Source: Oscheius tipulae
Lineage: Eukaryota; Nematoda; Chromadorea; Rhabditida; Rhabditidae
Direction of reading: 5' to 3'
Assembly: GCA_037178975.1 (NCBI GenBank)
Contig: JASJZH010000006.1
Span: 4,278,001 to 4,342,000 of the forward strand
DNA length: 64,000 bases
Part shown: piece by piece, positions 24,164-36,185 of the stretch
Position numbering within the stretch: position 1 is the first letter of the stretch
How the letters are laid out: every line of letters starts with the position of its first letter
Notes under the pieces: model-generated
Told to the model about the DNA's origin: nothing
The model's input: the letters and a program-made list of their open reading frames with translations, nothing else
Database searches by the model: none
Translations under genes and position numbers: made by a program

Positions 24164-27100
24164 GCCATCACTGAAATTCTACTGTTTGACAGCGGAAAAG
24201 AAAAGCTGGCGGAAAGAATTAAAGAGACAAATGAAATTCAAGAAGCTCAGAGAGTGTAGTCAGTATGGTGTAAAAACAAGCCACTTCCCACTGCGGGACG
24301 TCAAGGAAATGGCTATTTTGGCATGTTACTGAGGAGCATAGGCACGAAACCGGCCTATTGCGATTGGATTATCTAGAAACTGTAGATGGGCACCGAAAGT
24401 TATTGCTTCCTCCACCCTCGGCCCAAGGCCTTTCGCTTTCCTTATGTACTTGAAAAAGATCTTGCAATGCGCAACCCGACCATAATGACGACCCTTGGCT
24501 TCGGAACGGGACCTTGGCATGCATACCACCTTCGACGTTCCCGAACAGGAAAAAGTTCTTTCGACATGAGGACAACTAACAAGCGTAATGTTTTGACGAC
24601 AGCAGAGTTTGTCAAAACCGCATAGCAATATGTGCAGCAGGTACCTGGAGATGAAGAGTGTGATGAAGCGGCTAGTTATGCGATCAAGTTACACTAGGAT
24701 GTCCGACAACCAAATGGATGGCACATTCGTCATTTCAACGTGTCGGTTGTGGCTTCCGTAGCGAAAAATTGGAGCTCAACACGCAAACAACCGGTACTGG
24801 CAGCTGCATTCCTACATGCTTTCATGAGGGTCTAATATGGCCTTTGAGGTGGCAGAGCGCAATGATTAACGCTCCGGAAACGTAAAATTTCGCCTAAAAA
24901 TGATAATGTCCCAGAGGTCCCAGAGCCGCAGTACTTATTATCATCATCTAACGAGGTAGAACTGTATTAATATAAGATGAAAAAACTAACTACTGCAACG
25001 AAAAATAATGGTCATTCTTCCATATACAACTGCCTCTTGATAGGATTAAACAAACAGGCTATCTGATACCTCGACTGTTCGTTTGTTCTTAAAAATGAAG
25101 AGAGGGAAAGGGAAGTGAATGGAGGCCACCAATGTGGCCCATCCAGCTTGACTAACGTGTATGAGATTGTATAGGAAACATTGAGTCGAAACAGAATAAA
25201 GCGGGCGTGGTTTCACTATGATTAGCCAGTTGACGGAAATACATAAAGGATGTCGCCACATGAAATTAAACAATTGACTGGGTGGCAAGCAAGAAGCAAG
25301 AGTTGAAGATTGGCAGCAAGCTGAAGAAGCCTGCTAGCAAGGTAATTATACTGCGGTAGTTCACGAAATACGTGTTCACGTGGCGAACGACTAAAAAAAA
25401 GGCGAGCGCAAAGTGGAAATGCAAATTAGCGACCTTGGCATCGGTAGGTAGTTATCGAGAGGAGACAAAGGAACCAGCCGAAATACTCAGGGCATAGAAT
25501 GGGGTGGTAGCTGCTCCCCGGGAGTGGTACTACCATTTGAGCGAAAATCGGAAAGGCAGCTGGACTCCCGAACTACAGATGCGGTCATAAAAAGCCAAAA
25601 AACTATAAGACAGTGTTTAAAAGAATTTGCAGGTGACTTTTGAGGTGAGAATTGCTTCAAGAAATGCGGGAAAGTAGTGCGCCGAAATGAACGATCTTGA
25701 GTTAATTAACCCGAGACCTTCAAAAAAGAGGAGGGCGCGAAGCTGCGACCTATGCTAATGAGCGTGTAGGTATTGATCGAGGTTGATTTACCTCATGGGG
25801 CAGGTGCTACCATTATAGAGAGGGTGAGGGGCCAGGAGAGGAAGCGGTTCGATGAGTAGCCCTCACATAACGACCCCGAATATAATTGTTCGTTCAGTGC
25901 TATTTGAGAAGAACAGTATACAGTCGAAACATTAACAAGCGACCTTTTAGGTAGAGGAGATGCCAATCAACAATATTTGAAAAGTAGCCGGATGTGGAGA
26001 GGACATGAATCGACAGCAGATAGTGAGGAGTATGCAAATATAGCAGAGACAAAGGGATCGCACCAGCAGCGCACAGCATCTGCCTAGAAGGATTCGAAGA
26101 AACGGCCATAGAAGGAAAAGAAAGAAACTTTCATTGTGTGGTTATGTGTACCAAAGAGGCCAGGTCACGGACAGTACTCACTTTATGACAATGCCGGGGG
26201 CACTACCTCCCAAACGGTATACGTCTCTGTTTATCTTGAAATGGACCGGACACAACAGAACTGTTCGTCACACGCTGCAATCCTGAGATCAAACAGTGCG
26301 TGAATCAGCATTGTTGTCTTCCTGAACCACCACGGCCGTGAGGAATCTTTTAAGGACTGCAGGAAGGAGATACTGTATAAGGAGGCAAACACGTCGGGTG
26401 GCACCTACGGTCACACAAGCTGCTCCTTTGATAGGAAGGATGAGTCAGTAGCGTCCGAACGCCACGGGTTGAAGATATATTCAAAAAGAAAGATAAGAAC
26501 ACATGTACTTAGTGAAACGAGGACTATACAGGAAGAACTGATACTAGCGTCTATTCGAACTGTTGTTGCCCGGATCATGCATAATTTTATCTCATGAGAG
26601 CAACTGTGTATAACTAATGAAAGGGTGAACAGAAAAGAATAGCAGCTCTTTGCAAAGTACAGTTGGCGCCTGACCGGCAGCTAATCAGAAATTTCAAAAA
26701 TGAAGATAACGCAGGCATGCTCGGTTCCCTCTATCTCGTTGCGTGGGTGTTCCTTATTCATCATATAGCTTTTATCATTCACCACCAATTAGACAACTTT
26801 CCTGTTACCAGATTTTAGTATGGAAGAACCCCTCGCCGTGGTGACATTTGCTTCGACCGTGGGAACTGTACCGCGGGGTTGCGTCACAATGAGTGGTTAG
26901 CCTAATGCTAAAGTTTCAAACGATAGCGCCAAAAGTCAGCCTAACCAAACGTCCTACCAAGTCCAAATGAGTTCAATTGAGATGTCTCATCCCCCGAGAC
27001 ATCTATTGTTGATGCCTCTTGATAGTCTCAGTCAGCAATAGAGTCTGCCGCACAAATGCTCTGAGTAGACAAAGCGGTATGAGATCGTAAAAGGCTCGCG

Positions 27101-28829
27101 TTGCGCATGAGCATGTACCGGTCCCGGAGGCAAGCTGCTCATAACGCCCTCTTTGGACCTTGACTAAACAAACGCAACACCTAGACGCGCTAAGTACACT
27201 CACCTCGTCACACGAGGCTGCGGTAGGATCCCTCTGAGACAAAAAATGCAAAACGGGAACCGGAAAGGATTGTCTCAGCTCGCTATTGTTTTGATATGGC
27301 GTGAACAATTTTGGTTGCTGGCAGTCTCTTTGTGAACGGTTCGGGGAAAGAAACACTAGATACACGCGAGAGCGGAACTCCATGTGTCCATGGGAAAGAG
27401 CTTTTCTGCTGTTTTGTTCCACGTTACTATCTAGGAGAACGATACAAGAACATTCAAAAATGAATCACAGAGTAAAAAAAGACGAATGGAAGGAGTCAAG
27501 CTAGTGGTAAAAGCAATTAAAGAAAAACAGATCTAACATGATTGATTCTACGTTGTTTTGTAAACATAACTGCGAAAAAGAAATTTCTTGTTAAGAAATG
27601 TTTTTGATTTGCCCTTTACTGTTCCTCTTAATCAGCAATATTTTGATCGTACTCGACCAACACTAGTTTTAACCCTTAAATTTGCTGTCATGTAGGTCTT
27701 CTCGGCAGTAGGATTCGAAAACAACGTCCAAAGAAGAAAAAACGCCGGTAAACAGGCTAAAATTGCCAAAAAGACAAAGTATTTTTTTTTTGCCCTTGGC
27801 GCCATTTTCATTTGAATAAAGAGGCACGAAAGCAGCTAGTTCTATAACATGCCGCTCTTCGTTGGAAATAGACTATAGTGTAGTTGTCAAAATGTGAAAA
27901 TTACTTTATAAGAAAACGTGGCCGACATAATCGTTCCCCCTTCCGGTTTTGTCATTAGATAAAGTTAAATTCAATTCATGTGGCTAAACATATTAACATA
28001 CTTGAGAGGTGTGCAAAAAACTGTTGTGGGCACTCTCTCTTGCCGAAGGCGAACGCCGGAAAGAGTACCGCCGGAGGGGGGCGGGGTAGGCGTAAGAACT
28101 TGACCAGGCACATGCAACCTACCAGCTCTTTATTGTGATAGTTTTTGTCAATGCCGATAGGACATTTCAGCCGGAAATATATGAAGCAGCACTTGAAGAG
28201 TTCCAATACCGGAAATTAGCGTTTTTGCAGGTGGTCAAGTTCGAAATGTTTGCAGGCCCTCGAGCGCTTGTCCAACTAATTCACACAGAAAACCCGCTTA
28301 GAGCAAAACAAGGAGCCGGCAGGAAAGATAAGTGACAAGAATGTTGCGACAATAGTTCGTGAAACCGATAGCCAGAGTCTTGGGTCCCTCGCTGTTTACC
28401 ATTTCCTTCCGGCGTTCGCGGTATGTGTCATTCTGGTTCCCATGCGTGGTTACGCAGCAAGGTGTGCCACGGTTGCTGGCACAGAAAACGACAGGAAATC
28501 GGTCAGATGAACAAACACTGAATCTGGGCAGCGTACGATCACGCAAAGAATTAGTTTATAATCCTCAGGTTGCAGCGTAGACGTGTACGATCAAACAGCT
28601 GACCGGAATGTTATTCCTGATGCTGCTGTCTTTTGCAAGATTCAACCACGGTAACTGTGGGGACAGGTTATTTGTCAATTGACAGCCGCCAATCAAAACA
28701 CGGGAATCATGCTCGACAAATATTTGACGCCTTGCTCCACAGTATCGGATTTTCGGATCTCGCGTGAAGTTCCCGTAAAACATGTGCATTTAAACAAAGT
28801 TTGGATCACGGACAGAAACGAGAGATCGG
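24164..28829. other. About 4.7 kb without a supported gene
   Basis: Between the Girdin start and the 3' end of the SAM-domain gene. Open frames exist on both strands (for instance 24326-24628 and 27003-27422, minus; 28135-28335, plus) but they overlap one another, lack splice structure and show no recognisable domain. No tRNA-like, transposon-terminal or CRISPR-like structure was seen. It may hold Girdin promoter elements or decayed mobile DNA that cannot be recognised by eye. Confidence 0.5.
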
Positions 28830-30184
28830 TTACATCGTGATTCGATTGAAAACATTTCCTCGAGACCTGTTGCCTGCATGTTCGACGTATTCTTCGTCGT
28901 CATCCATGTAGTCGTCTTGTTCAATTTCATCTTCATATACAATCTCGTCTCCATCTTCGTAGTCTTCGACTACAAGCTGAGCGTTTCTACTATTCTGAAA
29001 GATGTCTAAGATGATATAAGGAATTGAATCTCACTCCATAGATGACACGGTTGTGGACGTTTGGTCGCGAAGAACCAACTCGTTCAACTCGCTTCATTAC
29101 TCGAGAAGAAGTGGCCACTTTGCTAATGGGCTTCTGAAACGATGGTGCTACGTGGCGAAAATGGATATTTGCACTGCTCGACAGAGATTCAATCATAGGG
29201 CTTTTGTATCAGTGGCTAAACCTTTCATACTGATAACTTGAGTTCTTCTAAAACTAACGGAGTCCTAACGATGAGGAGCTTTAGATTTGAGATGAAACAC
29301 AATGGAAGTTTGTCTTGAAACTGTGAATGAGCATGAAAACCTACGTTTCCGACGATTCTTGTAGTTGTCCTTGTCTCGTTTCCAAAAGAGATCCTGTTGC
29401 GCTGCCTCTCGGGTACACTAAACCAATGATTTCAACAGAACAATAACTGGCTCTCACGTAACAGCCAGTGTCCTTGCTGCATAGGTGATTCTCGGATTCC
29501 TTCCTCCCAGATGCTGGTTGATTACTCTTACACTTCCGCGTTCCTCCCTCCTCATGTTCTGCACAGCAACACTGTTCTTATCGATTGGACTCACAGACCG
29601 TCCTCCTTGTCGTACACCAGTTGTTCCTCTTGGTATGACTCCTACAAATCGAATGTAAAATGGCTATACCAAACTACTCACCTCGTCTTTGCATGACTTG
29701 AGCCTTTTGCATAATCTGCCGCGTCTTGGCCGTGGTTCCTTGAGGCATCTTGATGTGATAGATTTCATGGCTATCTGGAGGAGGTCGTCCTTTTCTATGA
29801 GTGCTTGCCAGGCTCATATCACTCGGAGTGAACGAAGAAGAATCAGGGGCCTCTATCCTGTTGCGATTAACCTTTGGTTGAGAAGTAGAAGTAGACGAAA
29901 TTGTTGAAGTTTGCGTTCCGCCCTTCTTTGCTTGACGCAAAATTGCCAGCTAAAATGAAAAGTGAATTTAAATTGAGAAGTAAATACCTGGTCTCCGATG
30001 GCCTTCACACCTAGTTCGACTAGCGTATTTTTATCCAGAGAAGCCAGATCCGAGTGTTGGATTCTAAGAATGCGCTTTTGAAGGATGATAGGGAATTTTA
30101 CCTGTTTTTGACAAAAGAAGTACAATATTGTTGAGCGGCAGCGTCGGGAATTCCAGCATTACGGAAGAACTGCGTCCAGTTCAT
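28830..30184 (-). CDS. SAM-domain protein, C19orf47 homologue
   Basis: ATG 30184 opens MNWTQFFRNAGIPDAAAQQY, and a 38-nt intron leads to RIQHSDLASLDKNTLVELGV and KAIGDQLAILRQAKK. Together these make a SAM-like helical domain as found at the start of human C19orf47. A Ser/Thr/Pro-rich linker follows, then the family's second hallmark, YHIKMPQGTTAKTRQIMQK, close to the human YVINMPKGTT block. Later exons add Arg-rich stretches and a very acidic C-terminus (EDYEDGDEIVYEDEIEQDD) ending at TAA 28830-28832. The exons around 28990-29270 have two possible acceptors and are the least certain part. The molecular role of this family is poorly known; human C19orf47 has been found in nuclear preparations. 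The start lies 2 nt after TTAGTTTAG, a likely trans-splice site. Confidence 0.78.
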
Positions 30185-30612
30185 AACTAAACTAATGGTA
30201 TGTGTTGTTTGAGAAAAAAGTAAACAATAATTAGAGGAATTGTAACTAAACAGTGTTTAACGCCAAATGAGGACGCCAAGCTACGCTTTGCTACGTATCG
30301 ATTTTCGCTAAAACGACTATCATTGTAGAAGCACATAACCTAATTTTAAAGTAAAATTCCAAATCTATCACACGTTTCCTGTCTGTTAAGCAACGATAAA
30401 AAGGTAACGTTTAATATAAAGGAGTTTTGAGCAGTTTATAAACTGAACATTGTTGCGTTTGACCAGCTAAAAACGACGTTTGTTATTTTAATCAGAAAAA
30501 CACAATTGTGCTAGGAGAAACTGAACATTTTGTTTTCATTTCACTTTATCAGAACTAGCCAGGGTGCCTGAACGGATCGGTGGCTCCCAGTCTCCACAAA
30601 GTTTTTCTCCAG

Positions 30613-30951
30613 CTACTGTCTGAATACGAGGTGCTTGCATATATAATTCATTATCATATACAGTTCCATATACAACTTTTGCTCAGGTCCGTTTGGAGAG
30701 TGACGACGTCGGCTGTTGATTCTACTGAAAACCAGGCAGTTGTCGTCTGAACATATTGTTTAAAGGTTTATAGATTTTTTTTTACCTATGTTATTGTTTG
30801 AAGACTGCTCGCAGTGGATGTTTTCGGTCGCTATTTGGTGGTTGCGGCGGACGTCTTCATGACTACCTCCTGCTGAATTCGCCTCCAGAAACAGTGCATT
30901 TGTGCTAGTGGAAGTCAGGATGTTCTGCAAAAGTAAAATAGAATACATCAT
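30613..30951 (-). CDS. Candidate two-exon secreted peptide, unrecognised
   Basis: ATG 30951 begins a hydrophobic leader (MMYSILLLQNILTSTSTNA) followed by a hydrophilic stretch with one cysteine. A donor GTAAAA and acceptor ATGTTCAG near 30750-30786 define a 38-nt intron, the typical length here. The second exon continues in frame with DDNCLVFSRINSRRRHSP and ends NYICKHLVFRQ at a TAG (30613-30615). About 98 residues with three cysteines and a dibasic-rich core, which would suit a secreted peptide or peptide precursor. I do not recognise it. The neighbouring DNA up to 31217 is also open on the opposite strand, so coding status is unproven. Confidence 0.33.
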
Positions 30952-33253
30952 AGATGGGAAAAGAGTCAATAGCTAAAAATGAAGGGAAACTATTCTCCAC
31001 GGCGGAAAACTCTTTCAACAATTCATTTGCGGATCCTGGGCAAAGACGGATCAGTGCAACCTGGAATTCATCTGAAACCATCAGGCTACCTTACGATTTG
31101 AATATTATTCCGACCTTCAAGAGTTCATTTCCATCGACACACTCCGTATCTAGAGACTTCTACTCCAAACCGAAGAAAACGCTGAAAAAGGGGCGGAGAA
31201 GAAATATGGGGATTTAAAAACCGCATATTAACACGAAGAATGTCATTTTCAGATGTTCTTCATTGCTAGCTATCGGTATCGCACGGAAATAGAATTTTTG
31301 ACGAATGGTAAACTTCTACAGCATTTCCCTAATGGGGATTTAAAGATATAGAATCAAACCTTTTTTGAAAAAGAATCTACACCCGGCTGGTAAAGAAAGA
31401 TATCAAATTCGAAAAATGTTAGACATCGACAATGAGAAAGCACTCACTTTGCTGTTATTGTGGTGGAAGTAGACAAGAAGGCAAATTTCAAGTCAAATAA
31501 GAAGCTAGATACCCTGGAACTGGCATTGTATATAAACAAGATTTAAGTAATAATAATTACGAGAACAAAACTTAGATCAGTTAGTGGTCTCAGCTCAGTT
31601 ATTGAGGAGAGAGTGATAGCCAGGAGCAACCAAAAGGTGGAGAGAATGGTCATTTCTAGAGCGTGGCTTCAACATAGAAAAGTTTGTGCCAAACGCAGCA
31701 TAGGAAAAGAAGATGGCTTAGGGACTATCCAAATAAGAATGGCGCATTGGAAGTGAGTGTGAACCAGCTGAAAAAGAGAAATTGACAAGAAAAACAGGTA
31801 AAAAAAAGTAGCAAAACATGTTTTATAGATTAGTAGTTTGAAGGAGTCGTATAGTTTGACTGACTCAATGGTTGAACTTTAGTCAGAGGACACTTTTCAT
31901 TCGTACAAGCGGCAACCTGTTACAGAGTTGCAATCTTTTTGACGATTCTGCCTCTTTCTGGAGTCGCCGCGTTTTCTAGTTTGTGCTAACTTATAATCAA
32001 ATGGTGAAGCTTCGTAAGATTCGACCCCGATTACATGTGTCCGCGGAAACCGTGTTGTTTTTTTTGAATGCCACAACAAGCGGAAGCTGTTCTATAGACT
32101 CTCTTCCTCACACACTTTCTCTCTATTCTTGTTTAATTCCAACTCTTTTTTCATAGTTCGAGCAGTAGATCCTTATTTGTTCTAGCTTTTTTCTCTCTTT
32201 CTTGACTGAAACGAAAACAGTCAAGAGCAGCCAAAACACAGACATGCATCTTCTAATTGGCACATGGCTGGAAATCCTTTGAATCGATGTAGCTCATGTT
32301 GGTCACAATTTCATGGACGCATTAAGCCAGAAGACCAATTAATTTTCCTGCTCTGCCCGCCACTGATTTCTCAGATAGCTTTCCAGTATTGCTTCCTACC
32401 GTTTATATGACTTCTCTTTCAGGTAACTTCAATAATGGATGCCAACAGAGTGCTTGTACTTACTCTATCTTTTGTATCAATGTATCCCTCGAGAGCTTCG
32501 TGACGAGTTCCTTATTGAAATATTCTACGAAACCGTATGTCAAACCTGTCATCAAGCCAGTTTGATTCATTACCGTTTTGCAGCTGGAATTTCGAACGTT
32601 CATCTTTTTGTCTCTTTGGAAACTTTACAGTACACGTCTTTCCAGCAGCATGTGAAGGAGACAACTTGTCTACGAGAACTGGAAATGTGAAAAATCTGTG
32701 TGGGACTTAATCACGTACCTGCTCCTGATGACTAAGTGGACGAGACAACTGGAGTGGTCTCAGCTCTTCACCTCGAGAAGGGGACGGTCTGCATTCCAGG
32801 CGAGACACGATATCTGCTGCTGGAGACAAACTTTTCAGAAAAGATGGTAAAAGAATTCAAAACAGGATCATCCAAACCCCTTCCAACCGTGAAAGCATCC
32901 TGGGTTTGTATTGATTGAACTGGAAGTTTTCAAATTTGTAGGTACCTGGAAGCCAATTTCTGCTATTTGCAAAAGCCTAAGACTGCATGCAAAAGCTCTC
33001 CAGCTTGTCTCTTCGTAAGGTTCGAAAGAAAGGAAAAAAAGAATACCTTCTTACCAATTCTTTCACAATAAAGTTCTTCCTTGAAGTCGACTTTGTTGTT
33101 AACATGTGAGCAATAGAATGTCTGTTCATAACCAGATGAAAGGTACACTCCAAACAAAAGCCGAGGGTCCCTTCTGGTGGACCACATCAGATGTTTCAAT
33201 ATGCAGTAGCCTTTTTTTTCAAGCACTTTGAGCATTTTACTTCAAACATTATA
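30952..33253. other. Stretch with weak coding candidates only
   Basis: No gene can be modelled with confidence. At 30954-31217 both strands are open; the minus strand shows an exon-like piece after TGGTTTCAG reading DEFQVALIRLCPGSANELLK. At 32433-32920 (plus) two successive open segments (one containing IPRELRDEFLIEIFYETV, one containing LPTVKASWVCID) may be exons or decayed coding sequence; more than one frame is open in the second. Between 31250 and 32400 I see nothing. Confidence 0.35.
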
Positions 33254-34329
33254 TTGGGTTAGCAGTTAAGTTTTTTTGCTTTTTCAAATGCAAAAATTTA
33301 TTGACTTCCAAACAACTTTTTCATTCGTTGTAATTACCATTATGATGTACCACGTCTGCCCATTTCACGGGTAGCTTACGGATGCCACGCACGTAGAACA
33401 CCTTGGATTTCGACGCGAAGAAGTTTTTCAACCAGGTTTTGAGTGCGCCGTCGGAATCGAACTGTTGTCCTCCAATCTCGTTGTTGAGAGTCCGGAACAG
33501 ATAATAGTCGGAAGGGGCAAGGTCCGGGCTATAAGGAGGATGGGGTAAAATTTCTCAACGCAGGTCGTGGATCTTGGAGCGAGTGAGTTTTGCAACATGG
33601 GGGCGCGCATTGTCCATCTACAAGATGACCTTCGACTTCAGCGGTCGTTTCTGACGAAGTGCAACGGCAACCTTTTCAAGTTCCTGGCCTTACATGGCGG
33701 CAGTTCCCAGTGCACCACTTCTTCAATATCCCAGAAAACACAGAGCATAATCTTCTTTTGATGGATGTCGGGTTTCACATCAGGACTTGGTGTCTGCCCT
33801 GGACTCATACCTGGACAGGAGAGAATGGGCGACGGACATGCGCTGCCACTTCTGGACGTCACTGAGGTCATGCGGCAACCATGTGCCCAGTTTCTTCGTA
33901 AATCTCAAGTGCTTCAAATGATGTTCCACTGCGACATGACTGACACACAATGTCTCTGCTAGTTCACGGGCAGTCGATTCATCGAAACTTGTTGGTCGTC
34001 CTGACCTTGGCTCATCTTCGACGCTTTTGTCCTCAGATCGAAAGCGATGAAACCACAATTGGCATACCCTCGTAGACGTCGTCCCTTGGCCATAAACATT
34101 GTTGATATCAGCCGCCGTTTGGGCTCCATTCGTGCCTTTGAGGAACTCATTTCGCAGATAGTCAGGTCGTAGGTCATCAATGGTCCAGATCAAAACGAAC
34201 AGAAAATAGAGAATAAGAAGAAGGGATGTGGTGTCTTGCACGAGGTGCTATATCAACAGCTCGATCATTGTTGTAAACAAGACAAAGGACATGTTTACAA
34301 AAAGCGAAAAGACTTATATGCCAACCCAA
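33254..34329 (-). mobile_element. Degenerate mariner-family DNA transposon
   Basis: The element is bounded by terminal inverted repeats starting TTGGGTTAGCAGTTAAGT at 33254 (left) and, on the complement, TTGGGTTGGCATATAAGT ending at 34329 (right), each flanked by the TA target duplication typical of mariner elements. On the minus strand lie transposase blocks: the helix-turn-helix part with WFHRFRSED and EDEPRSGRPTSFDE, then the catalytic core with VFWDIEEVVHWE, a MDNARPH block and PYSPDLAPSDYYLF, whose acidic residues fit the DD34D triad. The frame shifts after the DNA-binding part, and there are in-frame stops just before the MDNARPH block and before the PYSPDLAPSD block. At 1,076 bp it is shorter than the usual 1.3 kb. 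It is therefore a dead copy with well-preserved ends. The right end lies 44 bp from the 3' end of the six-cysteine gene. Confidence 0.92.
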
Positions 34330-34373
34330 TACTTTGAATCTCTTCGCTTCAAACGTTATCATTGTTCATTGGA

Positions 34374-35072
34374 TTAAGTATTAACACGGAAGCATTGGAG
34401 ATTGTCGACATCAACTTCTGTACCATCGATGCCTGTAGTAGTCCATTCTTTGTTCTTGTTGCACTTGGCAATTTTGTCGAATCCGATACCAAAAGCGAGC
34501 TTCTTGTCTCCATTATTAGCCGTAAGTTTGGCAAGACCGTTGAAGCCACAGCTGATGACTGCACGATTACAATCCTTGCGTTTGAAGTAACTGGAATTTG
34601 TTCTGCTTGCCTTTACTTTCCTTACTAGACTTCAGGCTTGAAGCATTTGCTATCCCCATTGCATTTCCTCTCGAGTTTGTTGCAGTTCTGGCATTCTAAA
34701 ATCATTTTAAACTAGCCAGTTTTTGGCTGACTCTTATTCTTTTCATCCGAATCACTGTCAGAACTGGAGCGGGAGTGGCTTCTTGACCTGCTTTCAGAGC
34801 TACTGGAGCGATGATGCTTGTGTCGTCTGTGGTGTCTACGACGATGACGGAGCTAAAAGAAGTTACTGAAAAAGATTAGATCTACTCACGAATTCGTGGG
34901 GAGAGGCCAGCTCTGGGAGAACGGGAGGAGAGGGAGCAATGTATGGAACAGCGACAGGGACAGCAGGAGATTGAGCTGGATAGGTTGGAGCACTGCCTGC
35001 CCCGTAGTTGTTGGCAACAGCGACTCCAACGAGGAAAGTCAGCAAAAGGTACATCTTCCCGTTGGTAGCCAT
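34374..35072 (-). CDS. Secreted six-cysteine (C6-like) protein, copy A
   Basis: ATG 35072 gives a signal peptide (KMYLLLTFLVGVAVA), then a Pro/Tyr linker (APTYPAQSPAVPVAVPYIAP), a strongly basic Ser/His/Arg segment (LRHRRRHHRRHKHH then SSSSES and RSRSHSRSSSDSDSD), and a CxxC start (KCQNCNK). After a 35-nt intron comes the C-terminal domain: YYFKRKDCNRAVISC, AFGIGFDKIAKCNKNKEWTT and a last cysteine in NLQCFRVNT. The order of cysteines (CxxC, C, C, C, C) and the W before the last one resemble the nematode C6 domain; two extra cysteines lie after CxxC. Exons are joined by phase-matched short introns. A TATA box (TATAAAT at 35101-35107) lies 29 bp from the ATG. It is a divergent paralogue of the plus-strand gene at 35421. 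Function is unknown; extracellular by inference. Confidence 0.8.
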
Positions 35073-35420
35073 TCTTAATGACAAGACAAAAGTGTGTTGT
35101 ATTTATATTAACGAAATGTTATGACTACGGCCTCAGACATGCTTTCGGGAAAATGTATCAACAATACACAAGGCAAAGAACAGTAGAGCTTATCTTACAT
35201 TGAGTGTCTTTTTTCGTTATCCACCACTTTTTTTTTCGAACAATGGATCTACGTCTTCATCTGGTTTTTTGGATCCTTATAAGCACTTTTTTGACAATGG
35301 AAATTTCCATCTTTCAATATCTTGTGTCGTCATTCGATCACTTCGCGGAGATGACGATGTAGTCAAAACATTGTTAGTTTAAATGCAGTAGTGAGACATG
35401 GTTTTTATTCAGACGTCAAA
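35073..35420. promoter_or_regulatory. Shared divergent promoter of the two six-cysteine genes
   Basis: 348 bp between two head-to-head start codons. It contains TATAAAT for copy A (35101-35107, minus). A poly-T stretch lies at 35228-35237. No open frame with motifs. The arrangement suggests joint regulation of the paralogues, which is inference. Confidence 0.5.
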
Positions 35421-36129
35421 ATGGTCGTTTTTTTCGGTTTTCTGATTATCGTTGGTACTTCTCTGGTGGCAACAAGTGCCGACTACGGTACCGGCCAGAG
35501 CGGGCCAACATATCCCGCTCCTGCTCCAGCTCCACAGCCTGTCTACGTTCCTGTTGTTGTTCAACCCCCAGCACCTCTTCCGGAATACCCAGCTAATCAC
35601 GAAATCGTAGGTATAACAAAGAGAGCTCTTTACAAGTGGTTATAGCTCTTCCCTCGTCGTCGTCACCATCGCCGTAGCAGCAGCAGTAGCTCTTCCAGCA
35701 AGTCTCGCAGCTCTGAAAGTCACGAGAAGCACAAAAGTAGGTAAAATTTGAACTGTGTTTTAATAACAATTTCAGAGTGCAGCAAGTGTCACAAGATTAA
35801 AAAGTCGGCTGCGGGAGGCTCGTTTAAGCCTGAGATTTAGTTAGTTCAAGCTCAGAGCTGCATACCCACACTGTTTAGCTATTTCGAGTACAAAGGCTGC
35901 CGTCGCGCTGTCATCACTTGTGAGTCTACTAGTAAAGTTAAGCTGGTCACCCAAGACGACGTGACACTTGCTTTCGGAAAAGGAATCCAGAAGGTCGCCA
36001 ATTGTAACGGCAAAAAACAGTGAGTTTTTTTTTCCGATATCTTCTAAGTTTGATTTTAGCTGGAAGGCCACTTCTAAAACTGGAGATGACGTCTTCGTCT
36101 CTGAACTCAGATGCGTTAACGACAATTAA
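35421..36129 (+). CDS. Secreted six-cysteine (C6-like) protein, copy B
   Basis: Five exons: 35421-35606, 35646-35736, 35776-35839, 35879-36019, 36060-36129. ATG 35421 starts the signal peptide MVVFFGFLIIVGTSLVATSA; an in-frame ATG 30 bp upstream is less likely. The same plan as copy A follows: Pro/Tyr linker (GPTYPAPAPAPQPVYVPVVV), basic Ser-rich segment (LFPRRRHHRRSSSSSSSSK), KCSKC, FKPEIYYFEYKGCRRAVITC, FGKGIQKVANCNGKKHW and a last cysteine in ELRCVNDN. The six cysteines and W fit the C6-like pattern. Intron positions match copy A where tested, in particular the one inside the FKPE-YYF junction, so the two arose by inverted duplication. It converges on the nuclear receptor gene, with 56 bp between stops. 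Confidence 0.8.
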
Positions 36130-36185
36130 AGTTAACCAATATACTAAACAATGAAATTCTAAGTTTTGTATTTTACAAGTATGTA

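Noticed and set aside
33638-34241. Host genes suggested by open frames inside the mariner element
   Set aside because: The frames are fragments of the transposase on the minus strand or its antisense shadows, bounded by the terminal repeats.
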